From the NCBI RefSeq assembly GCF_900128975.1, contig NZ_FQVC01000008.1:1-64000 (forward strand): a DNA stretch of 64,000 nt, in the 5' to 3' direction. The notes under the pieces were generated by a model. That model saw only the letters and a list, made by a program, of their open reading frames with translations, did not search any database and was not told where the DNA came from. The stretch is from Devosia limi DSM 17137 (GTDB lineage Bacteria > Pseudomonadota > Alphaproteobacteria > Rhizobiales > Devosiaceae). This document shows positions 16,529-28,759 of the stretch, piece by piece. The first letter of the stretch is position 1, and each line of letters begins with the position of its first letter. Position numbers and translations under genes: made by a program.

Positions 16529-17545
16529 ATGCAAAAGACGCTCCTTACTATTGCACTGTCGGCCTCGCTCGGGCTGACGGCAACTGCGGCTCACGCCCAG
16601 ACGCTGGAAGCGGTAAAGGAAAAGGGCTATGTGCAGTGTGGCGTGACCGGCGGCGTGCCGGGCTTTTCCGCTCCCGATGCCAACAATAACTGGGCTGGTC
16701 TTGAAGTCGACTTCTGTCGCGCCCTTGCGGCCGCGATTTTCGACGATGCCGAGGCCGTCCGTTACACGCCTTTGACGTCCCAGGAACGTTTCGCCGCCCT
16801 CTCGGCTGGTGAAATCGACGTGCTGTCCCGGACCACGACCTGGACCATGAGCCGCGATACCGATCTCGGCATCTCGTTCATTGGCACGATGTACTATGAC
16901 GGCCAGGGCTTCATGGTCCGCAAGGCGGACGAAATTGCGTCGTCACTGGACCTGTCCGGTGCAGCTATCTGCATCGAGTCCGGCACCACCACCGAACTGA
17001 ACGCTGCCGACTACTTCGCCGCCAACAATCTCGAATTCAATGTGGTCGTGTTTACCGACCAGGACGAAGTCGTGAAGGCATTTGAAGACGGCCGCTGCGA
17101 CGTTTACACCACCGACGCTTCGGCGCTGGCGGCGGAACGGTCCAAGTTCGCCAATCCAGATGACTACATCATCCTGCCCGAAATCATCTCCAAGGAACCC
17201 CTTGGCCCGGTGGTTCGCCAGGGTGACTCCACCTGGTTCAACATCGCTCGCTGGACCTATTTCGCCCTGCTCGAAGCCGAAGAACTGGGCGTGACCCAGG
17301 CCAATGTCGATGAAATGCTGGGTGCCGACAATCCGTCGATCAAGCGCCTGCTCGGCGTTGAAGGCGACTTCGGCGCGCCGATCGGCCTCACCGCCGACTG
17401 GGCCTACCGCATCATCAAGCATGTGGGCAATTACGGCGAGTCGTTCGACCGCCACGTTGGTCCTGCTACCCAGATCGGTCTGGCGCGCGGCCTGAACGCC
17501 CTCTGGAAAGACGGTGGGCTGCAATATGCCCCGCCGATCCGCTAA
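16529..17545 (+). CDS. aapJ: General L-amino acid ABC transporter substrate-binding protein
   Basis: The 338-residue AapJ/BztA-type periplasmic binding protein has a signal peptide cut near AHAQT. It carries the family blocks GVPGFSAPD, VLSRTTTWTMSRDT, the ligand-contact SGTTTELN and the Asp-containing YTTDASAL. It binds a broad range of L-amino acids for the permeases downstream. The start ATG at 16529 opens the signal peptide directly. A strong terminator-like hairpin follows, so it is likely expressed above the rest of the operon, as usual for this system. Confidence 0.93.
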   Translation: MQKTLLTIALSASLGLTATAAHAQTLEAVKEKGYVQCGVTGGVPGFSAPDANNNWAGLEVDFCRALAAAIFDDAEAVRYTPLTSQERFAALSAGEIDVLSRTTTWTMSRDTDLGISFIGTMYYDGQGFMVRKADEIASSLDLSGAAICIESGTTTELNAADYFAANNLEFNVVVFTDQDEVVKAFEDGRCDVYTTDASALAAERSKFANPDDYIILPEIISKEPLGPVVRQGDSTWFNIARWTYFALLEAEELGVTQANVDEMLGADNPSIKRLLGVEGDFGAPIGLTADWAYRIIKHVGNYGESFDRHVGPATQIGLARGLNALWKDGGLQYAPPIR

Positions 17546-17557
17546 CCATGATCTCGT

Positions 17558-17593
17558 CCGGCGCCTCCCCTTGGGGGGCGCCGGTTTCGTTTT
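17558..17593 (+). terminator. Intrinsic terminator between aapJ and aapQ
   Basis: CCGGCGCC and GGCGCCGG form the stem, extended by TCCCC/GGGG, and a T-rich tail TTTCGTTTT follows. Partial termination here would set a high ratio of binding protein to permease. Confidence 0.78.
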
Positions 17594-17745
17594 GACTGGC
17601 GACTTTCGTGAACTCTTGCAAGCCGAACTGCTCTACGGGCAGCCCGAAGTCGAAGCGCTTCCGGTTGCCGGTGGAAGTGTTTGTCGTTTTTGTCTGAAGT
17701 TCCACGCAAGCGCTCCTGCTCTTGATTGAGAGGACCTATCGCCCC

Positions 17746-18936
17746 ATGGCCGTGCAAGGTAATTTGCGGACTGCGCCACCCCGGACATCGTTCTTCAACG
17801 ATCCGGTGGTCCGAGGCATCATCTACCAGGTCGTCGTCGCTGCCATCGTCATTGGTTTCTTCGCCTGGATCATCGTCAACACCGCCCAAAACCTGGCGGC
17901 TCAGAACAAGTCGACCGGGTTCGACTTTCTCTTCCGGACCGCAGGGTTCAATATCAGCTTCACGCTGATCCCGTTCGATCGCAGTTCGTATTACTGGGAG
18001 GCCTTTCTCGTCGGCCTGCTCAATACGCTGCTGGTCGCCGTCATCGGCATCTTCTTTGCGACCATCCTGGGCTTTGTCCTCGGTATCGCTCGCCTGTCAT
18101 CGAACTGGCTGATCTCGCGGTTTGCCACCGTCTATGTGGAGACCATCCGCAACATTCCGCTGCTGCTGCAGCTGTTCTTCTGGTATTTCGCCGTGCTCAA
18201 GGCGATGCCGGCAGTGCGCGACAGCATTTCACTGCCCATGGGCATCTACATCAATCAGCGTGGCCTGTTCGTGCCCAAGCCGGTGCCCGATGACCAGTTC
18301 GTCTGGGTTTATGCGGCCGTGGTGCTGGCCCTCGTATTGTGTTTCGCGCTCAGCCGATGGGCCAAGCGCCGTCTGGAAACCACAGGCAAGCGCTTCCCGG
18401 TCCTGCTGAGTTCCATCGGGCTTTTCCTTGTCGTGGTGGCCGTCGGCTTCGTGCTCAGCGGCGCCAGCGTTTCCTTCGACATGCCGGAACTGCAGCGCTT
18501 CAACTTCAGGGGCGGGCTCGAACTGCCACCTGAATTCGTGGCTCTGGTCTTCGGCCTGACCATCTATACCGCCGCATTCATCGCCGAAAACGTGCGGGGT
18601 GGCATCCAGGCAGTCAGCCACGGCCAGACCGAGGCGGCTCAATCACTGGGGCTCAAGGAGGGGGACCGGCTACGCCTGGTGATCGTTCCGCAAGCCATGC
18701 GGGTGATCATTCCGCCCCTGACCAGCCAATATCTGAACCTGACGAAGAACTCGTCCCTGGGCGCAGCCATCGGTTACCCGGAACTGGTCAACGTCTTCAC
18801 CGGCACGACGCTCAATCAGACCGGCAAGGCGATCGAGGTGATCGCCATGACCATGGCGGTCTACCTGACGTTCTCGTTGCTCACCTCAGCTTTCATGAAC
18901 TGGTACAACGGGCGCGTTGCACTGGTCGAGCGATAG
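17746..18936 (+). CDS. aapQ: Amino acid ABC transporter permease
   Basis: The 396-residue inner-membrane protein is one half of the HisMQ-type channel. It is longer than simple HisM proteins because of the large insert between membrane segments, which is characteristic of AapQ/BztB. The coupling loop EAAQSLGLKEGDRLRLVIVP precedes the conserved IPPLTSQYLNLTKNSSLG. ATG 17746 is preferred over the TTG at 17722, since conservation begins after it and a GAGAGGA lies upstream. It is followed eleven bases later by aapM. Confidence 0.92.
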   Translation: MAVQGNLRTAPPRTSFFNDPVVRGIIYQVVVAAIVIGFFAWIIVNTAQNLAAQNKSTGFDFLFRTAGFNISFTLIPFDRSSYYWEAFLVGLLNTLLVAVIGIFFATILGFVLGIARLSSNWLISRFATVYVETIRNIPLLLQLFFWYFAVLKAMPAVRDSISLPMGIYINQRGLFVPKPVPDDQFVWVYAAVVLALVLCFALSRWAKRRLETTGKRFPVLLSSIGLFLVVVAVGFVLSGASVSFDMPELQRFNFRGGLELPPEFVALVFGLTIYTAAFIAENVRGGIQAVSHGQTEAAQSLGLKEGDRLRLVIVPQAMRVIIPPLTSQYLNLTKNSSLGAAIGYPELVNVFTGTTLNQTGKAIEVIAMTMAVYLTFSLLTSAFMNWYNGRVALVER

Positions 18937-18946
18937 GAGCGCGATC

Positions 18947-20083
18947 ATGAGCATTGCTTTTGTCCGCACTGACATGGCGCCGTCCCAATCCCCACCCACC
19001 CGCAGCAGCGGGTTGGTCGGCTGGGCCCGCAAGAATCTGTTCGCAACGCCCGTCGATACGATCTTCACGATCATCGGCGTACTGTTCCTGATCTGGGCCG
19101 TGCCGCCCATTTATGGGTTCATCTTTCCAACCTCGCTGGGCGGCAATGCCGTGGCGCCCGGCGGTACCGTCGAACAATGCCGGGTCGAGAATGCGGGAGC
19201 GTGCTGGGCCTATATCGCTGCCCGCTTCAACTTCTTCATCTATGGCTTCTACCCGATCAGCGAATACTGGCGTCCCAACATCGTGTTTGCCATGGGGGCG
19301 GTGCTGATCGTGCCACTGCTGTGGCCGGCGATTCCCTACAAGGGCATCAATGCGCTGCTGTTCTTCGTGGTGTTCCCGGTGGTCAGCTTCTACCTGCTCA
19401 ATGGCGGCGTCTTTGGCCTCAAGCCAGTGCCGACCGAGCAGTGGGGCGGCCTGATGGTCACGCTGATCATCTCGCTGGTGGGCATCATCTGCTCCATCCC
19501 GATCGGCATCCTGCTGGCATTGGGACGGCAATCGGACTTGCCGATCATCAAGACGCTCTGCGTGATGTTCATCGAGTTGTGGCGCGCGGTGCCCTTGATT
19601 ACCGTGCTGTTCATGGCCTCGATCATGCTGCCCCTGTTCATGCCGCAGGGCATGACGGTGGACAAGCTGCTGCGGGCTCTGGTGGGTGTGACGCTTTTCG
19701 CCTCGGCCTATCTGGCCGAAGTGGTTCGCGGCGGGCTGCAAGCCCTTCCGCGTGGCCAATACGAAGCAGGGGCCTCGCTTGGCCTGAGTTACTGGAAACG
19801 GATGTTCTTCATCATCCTGCCGCAGGCGCTCAAGCACGTCATTCCCGGGATCGTGAACAACTTCATTTCGCTGTTCAAGGATACCTCGCTGGTCTCCATC
19901 GTCGGCATTTTCGATCTCCTCAACACGGTGCAGGCAGCATCCTCCGATATTGACTGGGCATCACCGACCCAGGCGGTGACGGGCTATCTGTTTGCGGCCT
20001 TCGTGTTCTGGATTTTCTGTTTCGCCATGTCTCGATATTCGCTGTTCATGGAACGGCGTCTCAATACAGGGCACAAGAGGTAA
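18947..20083 (+). CDS. aapM: Amino acid ABC transporter permease
   Basis: The 378-residue partner of AapQ has membrane segments from [19 protein letters not shown] onward, the coupling loop [20 protein letters not shown] and the family segment [21 protein letters not shown] just before 18947 sets the start. It forms the heterodimeric transmembrane part of the importer. The ATPase gene follows after five bases. Confidence 0.92.
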   Translation: MSIAFVRTDMAPSQSPPTRSSGLVGWARKNLFATPVDTIFTIIGVLFLIWAVPPIYGFIFPTSLGGNAVAPGGTVEQCRVENAGACWAYIAARFNFFIYGFYPISEYWRPNIVFAMGAVLIVPLLWPAIPYKGINALLFFVVFPVVSFYLLNGGVFGLKPVPTEQWGGLMVTLIISLVGIICSIPIGILLALGRQSDLPIIKTLCVMFIELWRAVPLITVLFMASIMLPLFMPQGMTVDKLLRALVGVTLFASAYLAEVVRGGLQALPRGQYEAGASLGLSYWKRMFFIILPQALKHVIPGIVNNFISLFKDTSLVSIVGIFDLLNTVQAASSDIDWASPTQAVTGYLFAAFVFWIFCFAMSRYSLFMERRLNTGHKR

Positions 20084-20088
20084 GGCTA

Positions 20089-20886
20089 ATGAACCAAGTT
20101 TCCCAAACCGAAAGCACCAGTGCCGCGCCCGGGGGCATGACCGTCTCGGATACCGATGTCGCCATCGATGTCGTCGGCATGCACAAATGGTATGGCGACT
20201 TTCATGTGCTGCGCGATATCGACCTGCGCGTCATGCGGGGCGAACGCATCGTCATTGCCGGACCCTCGGGGTCCGGTAAATCGACGCTGATCCGTTGCAT
20301 CAACCGCCTTGAGGAGCACCAGCAGGGGCAGATCATCGTCAACGGCACGGAGCTGACCAACGACCTCAAGCGCATCGATGAAGTGCGCCGTGAAGTCGGC
20401 ATGGTGTTCCAGCACTTCAACCTGTTTCCGCACCTGACCATCCTGCAGAACCTGACCCTGGCCCCGATCTGGGTCCGCGGCGTTCCCAAGGCCGAGGCGG
20501 AAGACATGGCCATGCACTATCTGGAACGGGTCAAGATCCCCGAGCAGGCGATGAAGTTTCCCGGCCAGCTGTCGGGCGGCCAGCAGCAGCGTGTGGCCAT
20601 TGCCCGCTCGCTCTGCATGCAGCCCAAGATCATGCTGTTCGACGAGCCCACTTCGGCCCTCGATCCAGAAATGGTCAAGGAGGTGCTGGAGGTGATGATC
20701 TCGCTGGCCCAGGAAGGCATGACCATGATCTGCGTGACCCACGAAATGGGCTTTGCCCGGCAGGTCGCGAACCGGGTCATCTTCATGGACCAGGGCCAGA
20801 TCATCGAGCAGAACGAGCCAGAGGCGTTCTTCTCCAACCCGCAGCATGAGCGGACCAAGCTGTTCCTCAGCCAGATACTGCACTAG
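20089..20886 (+). CDS. aapP: Amino acid ABC transporter ATP-binding protein
   Basis: The 265-residue GlnQ/HisP-class ATPase has Walker [11 protein letters not shown]-loop [11 protein letters not shown], signature LSGGQQQR, Walker [14 protein letters not shown] and switch His in VTHEMGFA. It powers the AapJQMP importer. Translation start at ATG 20089 follows AAGAGGTAAGG. A second binding-protein gene follows 180 bases later on the same strand. Confidence 0.94.
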   Translation: MNQVSQTESTSAAPGGMTVSDTDVAIDVVGMHKWYGDFHVLRDIDLRVMRGERIVIAGPSGSGKSTLIRCINRLEEHQQGQIIVNGTELTNDLKRIDEVRREVGMVFQHFNLFPHLTILQNLTLAPIWVRGVPKAEAEDMAMHYLERVKIPEQAMKFPGQLSGGQQQRVAIARSLCMQPKIMLFDEPTSALDPEMVKEVLEVMISLAQEGMTMICVTHEMGFARQVANRVIFMDQGQIIEQNEPEAFFSNPQHERTKLFLSQILH

Positions 20887-21066
20887 CTGCCAAGCTGCGG
20901 ATTGTCCTGTCGAAAAGACTGGGGCAATCCGCCTGCTGCCTTGACCCGAACTGGTTGACTGCCAATATGCCCGTCATCACGGCAACGGAGACGGGCGCAG
21001 CAATGCGGGGTCTTCAATTCACAACTCAAAGTAGGGCGCAACTCCGCAACGGAGTGACAGGCGCCC

Positions 21067-22125
21067 ATGCAAGGCGTGCGCGGTTTGACGAAATCCATCA
21101 GGCGATTGCTGTCAGTCGGAGCGCGCATCGCAGGGGCTGCCGCCCTTGTGCTGGCTGCCGCTGGCGCAAGCCAGGCACAGACGCTCGATGCGGTGCGCGA
21201 GCGCGGTTTCCTGATCTGCGGGGCCACCAATCCCTTGCCGGGCTTTGCCCAGATGGACGCCGAGGGCCGCTGGTCGGGCTTTGATGTCGATCTGTGCCGC
21301 GGCATTGCCGCCGCTGTATTCGGCAATCCCGACCTGATTGAGTTCCGCTCGCTGCGCGGCGAGGCGCGCTTTGCCCCGTTGCAGACCGGCGAAGTCGACG
21401 TGCTGACGCGTAACGGTCCGTGGACGCAACGCCGCGATACGCTTTACGGCGCCAGCTATGTCGCCCCGAGCTTTTATGACGGGCAGGCCTTCATGGTGGC
21501 GCAATCGCTCGGCTTCGTCTCGGCCTATGAACTGGACGATGTCAGCATCTGCGTGGTGGACTCCGCCGGCGATCTCGAACGGATGGAAGAATTCTTCTTT
21601 GCCAATCAGGCCACCTACACCGAGGTGGTTTACGAGGATGTAGCCGACCTAGCTGTTGCCTACGTCGCCGGGAGCTGCCAGGCGGTTTCGGCATCGGGCC
21701 GGCAATTGCAGGCCATTCGTCGCGCGCTTCCCGAGCCGGCGAGCCATCGAATCCTGCCCGAACGCATCTCCAAGGAATTGATGGGACCCGTGGTCCGCGA
21801 GGGCGACGATCAGTGGTTCAACATCGTCAAATGGACGATGTTCGCGCTGATCGACGCCGAAGAAGTGGGCATCACCTCGCTCAACATCGACTCGCTGGCT
21901 GCAGCGCGAACACCGGCGGTGCGCCGCATTCTCGGGGTTGAGGGCGACTTTGGCGCGCCGCTGGGCCTCAAGGCGGAATTCATGAGCAATGTCATTCGCG
22001 CCATCGGCAATTATTCCGAGCTCTATGATCGCCATTTCGGCCCGCAGACGGGGGCGGCGCTGCTGCGCGGGCAGAATGCGCTGTGGAGCAATGGTGGGCT
22101 GCTTTACGCCCCGCCAGTGCGATAG
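21067..22125 (+). CDS. Second AapJ-like substrate-binding protein, diverged
   Basis: The 352-residue paralogue of AapJ has a longer basic signal peptide (cut near SQAQT). Its C-terminal half aligns well (GVEGDFGAPLGL, ALWSNGGLLYAPPVR). Several ligand-contact positions differ from the aapJ product: SRTTTWT becomes TRNGPWT, SGTTTELN becomes DSAGDLER, and the Asp of YTTDASAL becomes Ser in VSASGRQL. These are the positions that normally hold the amino and carboxyl groups of an amino acid, so altered or lost amino-acid binding is likely. It probably arose by duplication next to the operon and may share AapQMP. Confidence 0.88.
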   Translation: MQGVRGLTKSIRRLLSVGARIAGAAALVLAAAGASQAQTLDAVRERGFLICGATNPLPGFAQMDAEGRWSGFDVDLCRGIAAAVFGNPDLIEFRSLRGEARFAPLQTGEVDVLTRNGPWTQRRDTLYGASYVAPSFYDGQAFMVAQSLGFVSAYELDDVSICVVDSAGDLERMEEFFFANQATYTEVVYEDVADLAVAYVAGSCQAVSASGRQLQAIRRALPEPASHRILPERISKELMGPVVREGDDQWFNIVKWTMFALIDAEEVGITSLNIDSLAAARTPAVRRILGVEGDFGAPLGLKAEFMSNVIRAIGNYSELYDRHFGPQTGAALLRGQNALWSNGGLLYAPPVR

Positions 22126-22208
22126 GGACGCTTAGGTTCAATCACTCATCGAGCTACCCTCGGGCTTGACCCGTGGGCCATTCTCAACACGGCACATGCG
22201 ACGAGTGA

Positions 22209-22229
22209 CCCGCGGATCAAGTCCGCGGG
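22209..22229. repeat. Palindrome in the gap after the second binding-protein gene
   Basis: CCCGCGGA and TCCGCGGG flank TCAAG. Together with a related inverted GGGCTTGACCCGTGGG about 50 bases before, it looks like a second dispersed repeat family. It could also act as a hairpin at the end of the transcript. Confidence 0.55.
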
Positions 22230-22304
22230 CAGCGCAGTGGGTGGGGGAAGTGGTGCTTGATTGAGGGAGGCGTACGAAGAGCTCGCCTGCCTCCCTATCG
22301 GATT

Positions 22305-23021
22305 CTATTCCGCAAATAACAGGTTTAGGCGCCTGTTTTGCTTACCCTTATTCTCGATCTTGCCGAGCATTAGCGGACCGATTTCGGACGTATTGCGAAC
22401 ATGGGTGCCGCCGCAGGGCTGCAGGTCGACCGAGCCGATGCGGATTAGCCGAACGCGGCCCTGACCCATGGGCGGCTTGACCTTCATGGTCTTGATCATT
22501 TCCGGCTTGGCCGCCATTTCAGCGTCGCTGATCCACTCGTGGGTCACTGCATGCGCAGCGCTGACCATGGTGTCGAGCGCCGCCTGCAAAGCCTGGAGGT
22601 CGCCGGGTGCCTCGGCCATGTCGAAGTCCAGCCGCCCCTTGTCGGCGCCGATCGAGCCGCCGGTCACCGGGAAGGGGAACACCACCGAGAGCAGGTGCAG
22701 CGCGGTGTGCATCCGCATCAGGCGATAGCGGCGGTCCCAATCGAGATGCGCCGTGACGCTGTCGCCAACCGCGGGGAGGGACTGGCCCTCGGCGGGAACA
22801 TGGACGATCCGGGTTTTGTCGCCATCCGGGTGGATGGCAGTGGCAATTGCCATGCTCGAACCGTCGGCCAGCTCGATCCGACCGTTATCGCCCGGCTGCC
22901 CGCCCGACGCGGCATAAAACACAGTCCGGTCGAGAACAATGCCGCCTTCGGGCGTGATGGCGACGACCGTCGCCGGGTTCGATTGCAGATAGCTGTCTTC
23001 ACGGAACAGAAATTCAGTCAT
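22305..23021 (-). CDS. Alanyl-tRNA editing protein (AlaX type)
   Basis: The 238-residue free-standing relative of the AlaRS editing domain hydrolyses mischarged Ser- or Gly-tRNA(Ala) in the cytoplasm. The N-terminal barrel has TVFYAASGGQPGD. The zinc site is seen as HTALH and, near the C terminus, CGGTHVRNTSEIG. The length fits AlaX-type proteins with the extra N-terminal domain. The ATG at 23021 is chosen because upstream in-frame sequence lies in the neighbouring cls gene and is not conserved. It is followed by no close gene on its strand; cls lies 11 bases upstream, so cotranscription is likely. Confidence 0.88.
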   Translation of the reverse strand: MTEFLFREDSYLQSNPATVVAITPEGGIVLDRTVFYAASGGQPGDNGRIELADGSSMAIATAIHPDGDKTRIVHVPAEGQSLPAVGDSVTAHLDWDRRYRLMRMHTALHLLSVVFPFPVTGGSIGADKGRLDFDMAEAPGDLQALQAALDTMVSAAHAVTHEWISDAEMAAKPEMIKTMKVKPPMGQGRVRLIRIGSVDLQPCGGTHVRNTSEIGPLMLGKIENKGKQNRRLNLLFAE

Positions 23022-23032
23022 GCTGAAATACC

Positions 23033-24484
23033 TTAGAGAACAGGAGAAAACAGGCGGGCCGCCTGGGCGAGGAAGCGCATGGGCAATGGACGCTTGCGCA
23101 CCTCCTCGAGCCCCACCTGGCGACAATTGTTGAAGTCTTCGAGCACCATGGTCTCGACGGCCTTGATGGTGCGGTGGTTGGTGAACCACAGGGTAATCTC
23201 GAAATTGATCGCGAAGGAGCGATTGTCGAAATTGACGCTGCCAATGGTGGCGATGCGGTCATCCATCAGCACCACCTTTTGATGCAGGAAGCCGCTGGTA
23301 TAGCGATAGATCGAGATTCCATGCTCCACCATGGCATCGGCATGGGCGATGCTGGCGAGCCAGACCAGCTTGTGATCGGGCTTTTCCGGCAACATCACCC
23401 GCACATCGACACCCCGCAGCTGCGCAGCGAACAGGGCCGTGCGCACATCGGTATCGGGCACGAAATAGGGACTGACAATCCAGATGCGCTCGCGCGCCTG
23501 CGCAATCACGTCGGTGAAGGCGATGGCGCATTCCTCGAGCTTGTCGGCCGGGCCGCTGCCCATGACCAGCACCGACTCGGTGCCCGGCGTCGGCACGGAT
23601 TCCGGCGGTGTCGCCGGGAGTTTCTCGCCGGTTGCCCATTCCCAGTCCTCGCGGAACAGCAGGGCGCAGCCCAGGGCGGCCGGACCCGATACCCGCACAT
23701 GGGTGTCTCGCCAGCGTCCGAAGTGCTTGTCCTCGCCAAGATATTCGACGCCGACATTATGCCCGCCGACCCAGGCGACCTCGCCATCGACCACCACGAT
23801 CTTGCGGTGGTTGCGGTAATTGATCCGTGCGGGACCATAGATCTTGAGAAACTTGTGGCGCTGGTTGAACCCGGCGACCTTGACCCCGGCCTCGCGCATC
23901 CGCACCCGGAAGCGCTTGGGCATGCCGGAACTGCCGATATCATCATAGAGCAGGAAGACCCGGACACCGGCCTTGGCCCGCTCGATCAACCTTTCGGCCA
24001 GCTCTTCGCCCAGCCGGTCATCCCGCACGATATAGAACTGCACCAGCAGGTAATGCTGCGCCTTCTCAATGCCGGCAAAGATCGAATCGAAGGTGGCGCG
24101 CCCGTCGATCAGCACCTCCACCTCATTGCCGGTGAGGAAGGGCACTTCGGAGACCTTCACCTGCACCGGCCATTGCGAGCTGGTTTCCGTGTCGATCAGG
24201 CTGAGGTCCTTGGCGCGCAGCGGCCGGGCGGCGCGGCCATTGCGGATCCGGTCGGTGGCATAGTCGTCGAACAGCTTCCAGCCAAAGATCAGGTAGAGAA
24301 AGGCCGTGGGGAAGGGCAGCAGGGCCAGCGACAACAGCCAGGCAATCGAGCCCTGCGAGGTCCGGGAATACATGATTTCGCGTACGGCGCAGACAAAGGC
24401 CAGCAGGTAGATCGCCGCCATGATGGCGGCAAGGATGCTCAGGTCGGCGGTGAGTGAGCGCAGAATGTCAGCGATGCCGAACAA
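23033..24484 (-). CDS. cls: Cardiolipin synthase
   Basis: The product of about 483 residues has two N-terminal membrane helices (IMAAIYLLAFVCAVRE; WLLSLALLPFPTAFLYLIFG) and two phospholipase D motifs, NHRKIVVVDGEVAWVGGHN and LHQKVVLMDDRIATIGSVNF, each with the HxK catalytic pair. It should join two phosphatidylglycerols to cardiolipin at the inner membrane. The start is uncertain. A TTG at 24484 gives a normal N terminus and has GGA upstream; the frame stays open to a TTG at 24541, and the first ATG (24421) would cut the first helix. A GTTC-N7-GTTC box lies upstream. Confidence 0.88.
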   Translation of the reverse strand: MFGIADILRSLTADLSILAAIMAAIYLLAFVCAVREIMYSRTSQGSIAWLLSLALLPFPTAFLYLIFGWKLFDDYATDRIRNGRAARPLRAKDLSLIDTETSSQWPVQVKVSEVPFLTGNEVEVLIDGRATFDSIFAGIEKAQHYLLVQFYIVRDDRLGEELAERLIERAKAGVRVFLLYDDIGSSGMPKRFRVRMREAGVKVAGFNQRHKFLKIYGPARINYRNHRKIVVVDGEVAWVGGHNVGVEYLGEDKHFGRWRDTHVRVSGPAALGCALLFREDWEWATGEKLPATPPESVPTPGTESVLVMGSGPADKLEECAIAFTDVIAQARERIWIVSPYFVPDTDVRTALFAAQLRGVDVRVMLPEKPDHKLVWLASIAHADAMVEHGISIYRYTSGFLHQKVVLMDDRIATIGSVNFDNRSFAINFEITLWFTNHRTIKAVETMVLEDFNNCRQVGLEEVRKRPLPMRFLAQAARLFSPVL

Positions 24485-24548
24485 TTTCGTTCCAGACCCA
24501 TTGTTGAAGCTGCACTGTATCAGTGGTTTGCATGGCGACAATGCGCGA

Positions 24549-24563
24549 GTTCGGATCCGGTTC
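24549..24563. promoter_or_regulatory. Possible SOS box upstream of cls
   Basis: GTTC-GGATCCG-GTTC matches the alphaproteobacterial LexA consensus GTTC-N7-GTTC. No good -10/-35 is seen around it. About one or two such matches are expected by chance in 64 kb. Confidence 0.3.
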
Positions 24564-24812
24564 GAACCGTTGGCCTCCAGGGCGTCTAACCGGTCAGCAA
24601 ATCTGGCGTGCGCTCAGGTGAACGAAACCGGCAGAGGGCGGTACTGATGCGCCACCCTTTCACGTTCCAGCGTCCACACGGCTCCTCAACTTGCGGTGAA
24701 CGGGCAGGGTAGCGAAGCGACAGAATCCTGGCTCTGCGCAACCAATTCGAAACACGTCCTAACGAATTCCTAACCACTTCTTTCCAATCCCCACTGTTCC
24801 CGTGTTCCACAC

Positions 24813-24841
24813 TGGACAGGAACAAACGCGGAACTTATAAG
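24813..24841 (+). promoter_or_regulatory. Promoter of the small membrane-peptide gene
   Basis: TGGACA (24813-24818), a 17-base spacer and TATAAG (24836-24841) give a strong sigma70-like promoter. The LexA box fills the spacer. Confidence 0.75.
24820..24834. promoter_or_regulatory. SOS (LexA) box in the promoter spacer
   Basis: GAAC-AAACGCG-GAAC is an exact match to the alphaproteobacterial LexA motif GAAC-N7-GAAC, placed between -35 and -10. LexA bound here should block the promoter until DNA damage. Confidence 0.82.
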
Positions 24842-24868
24842 AACGTAACGGAAACACAGGAGACGGAC

Positions 24869-24967
24869 ATGCTCACCTTCCTCAAGGACTTCATGGCGTT
24901 CATCACTCTCGGTGCCTTCACCATCGGCTCGGTTACCTGGATGGATTTGCTCAGCCGACTCGTGTGA
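24869..24967 (+). CDS. Small SOS-controlled membrane peptide, SidA-like in form (32 aa)
   Basis: This 32-codon gene is preceded by AGGAG (24859-24863) and by a promoter whose spacer is an exact LexA box. The peptide begins MLTFLKDFMA and ends WMDLLSRLV. It has one hydrophobic helix in between (about residues 8-24) with Lys6 and Asp7 near the N-terminal end, so it should sit in the inner membrane. DnaE starts 80 bases after its stop. In Caulobacter the LexA-controlled 29-residue membrane protein SidA blocks division through FtsW. The size, membrane helix and control here match, but sequence kinship is not shown and the role is inference. Alternatively it is a leader peptide for dnaE. Confidence 0.7.
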   Translation: MLTFLKDFMAFITLGAFTIGSVTWMDLLSRLV

Positions 24968-25047
24968 CGGTCCTGTGGATTGCGTCTTCGGGCCGGTATC
25001 GGGATGGCCCGGAGACTGTCACAAAGGCCTCCTAGGAAAGGTCAATC

Positions 25048-28503
<3,456 letters not shown>

Positions 28504-28565
28504 GGGGGCTGCGGACTGTGTGGTGCCAGTCCCAACGGGCGGCTGGATCCATGCATCCCCACGGA

Positions 28566-28641
28566 GTCATTCCCGCGCAGGCGGGAATCCATTCTTCACG
28601 GCTTGCCCATAAGAATGGATTCCCGCCTGCGCGGGAATGAC
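28566..28641. repeat. Large inverted repeat of the CCCGC family
   Basis: Two perfect 31-base arms (28566-28596 and 28611-28641) flank a 14-base loop. The arm begins GTCATTCCCGCGCAGGCGGG and ends CCATTCTT. It follows dnaE and may end its transcript. Confidence 0.9.
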
Positions 28642-28759
28642 CCGGTGGTAGTGACGCGGTCAGTGGGAGTTGAGTGCCCGCAGGCAACAACAACCCCTTG
28701 CTCACAGAGGCCCGCATCGCGGTATGCTGGGCTGATCTCAAACCACCGGTGACTGGCAG

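Larger units (their letters stand above)
24485..24868. other. Gap between cls and the small SOS gene
   Basis: This divergent promoter region has no convincing gene. It holds one possible SOS box near cls (24549) and the well-formed SOS-controlled promoter of the small gene (24813-24841). Confidence 0.6.

Noticed and set aside
23022..23189. N-terminal extension of the alanyl-tRNA editing protein
   Set aside because: It would run into cls, has no conserved motif and gives an odd His/Arg-rich start; the ATG at 23021 fits the family.
24790..24806. A further SOS box at GTTCCCGTGTTCC near 24796
   Set aside because: The two GTTC halves are four bases apart, not seven.
28566..28641. CRISPR-like array from repeated CCCGC units
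   Set aside because: The units are inverted pairs with no regular spacers and are scattered singly over 40 kb; no cas genes are present.
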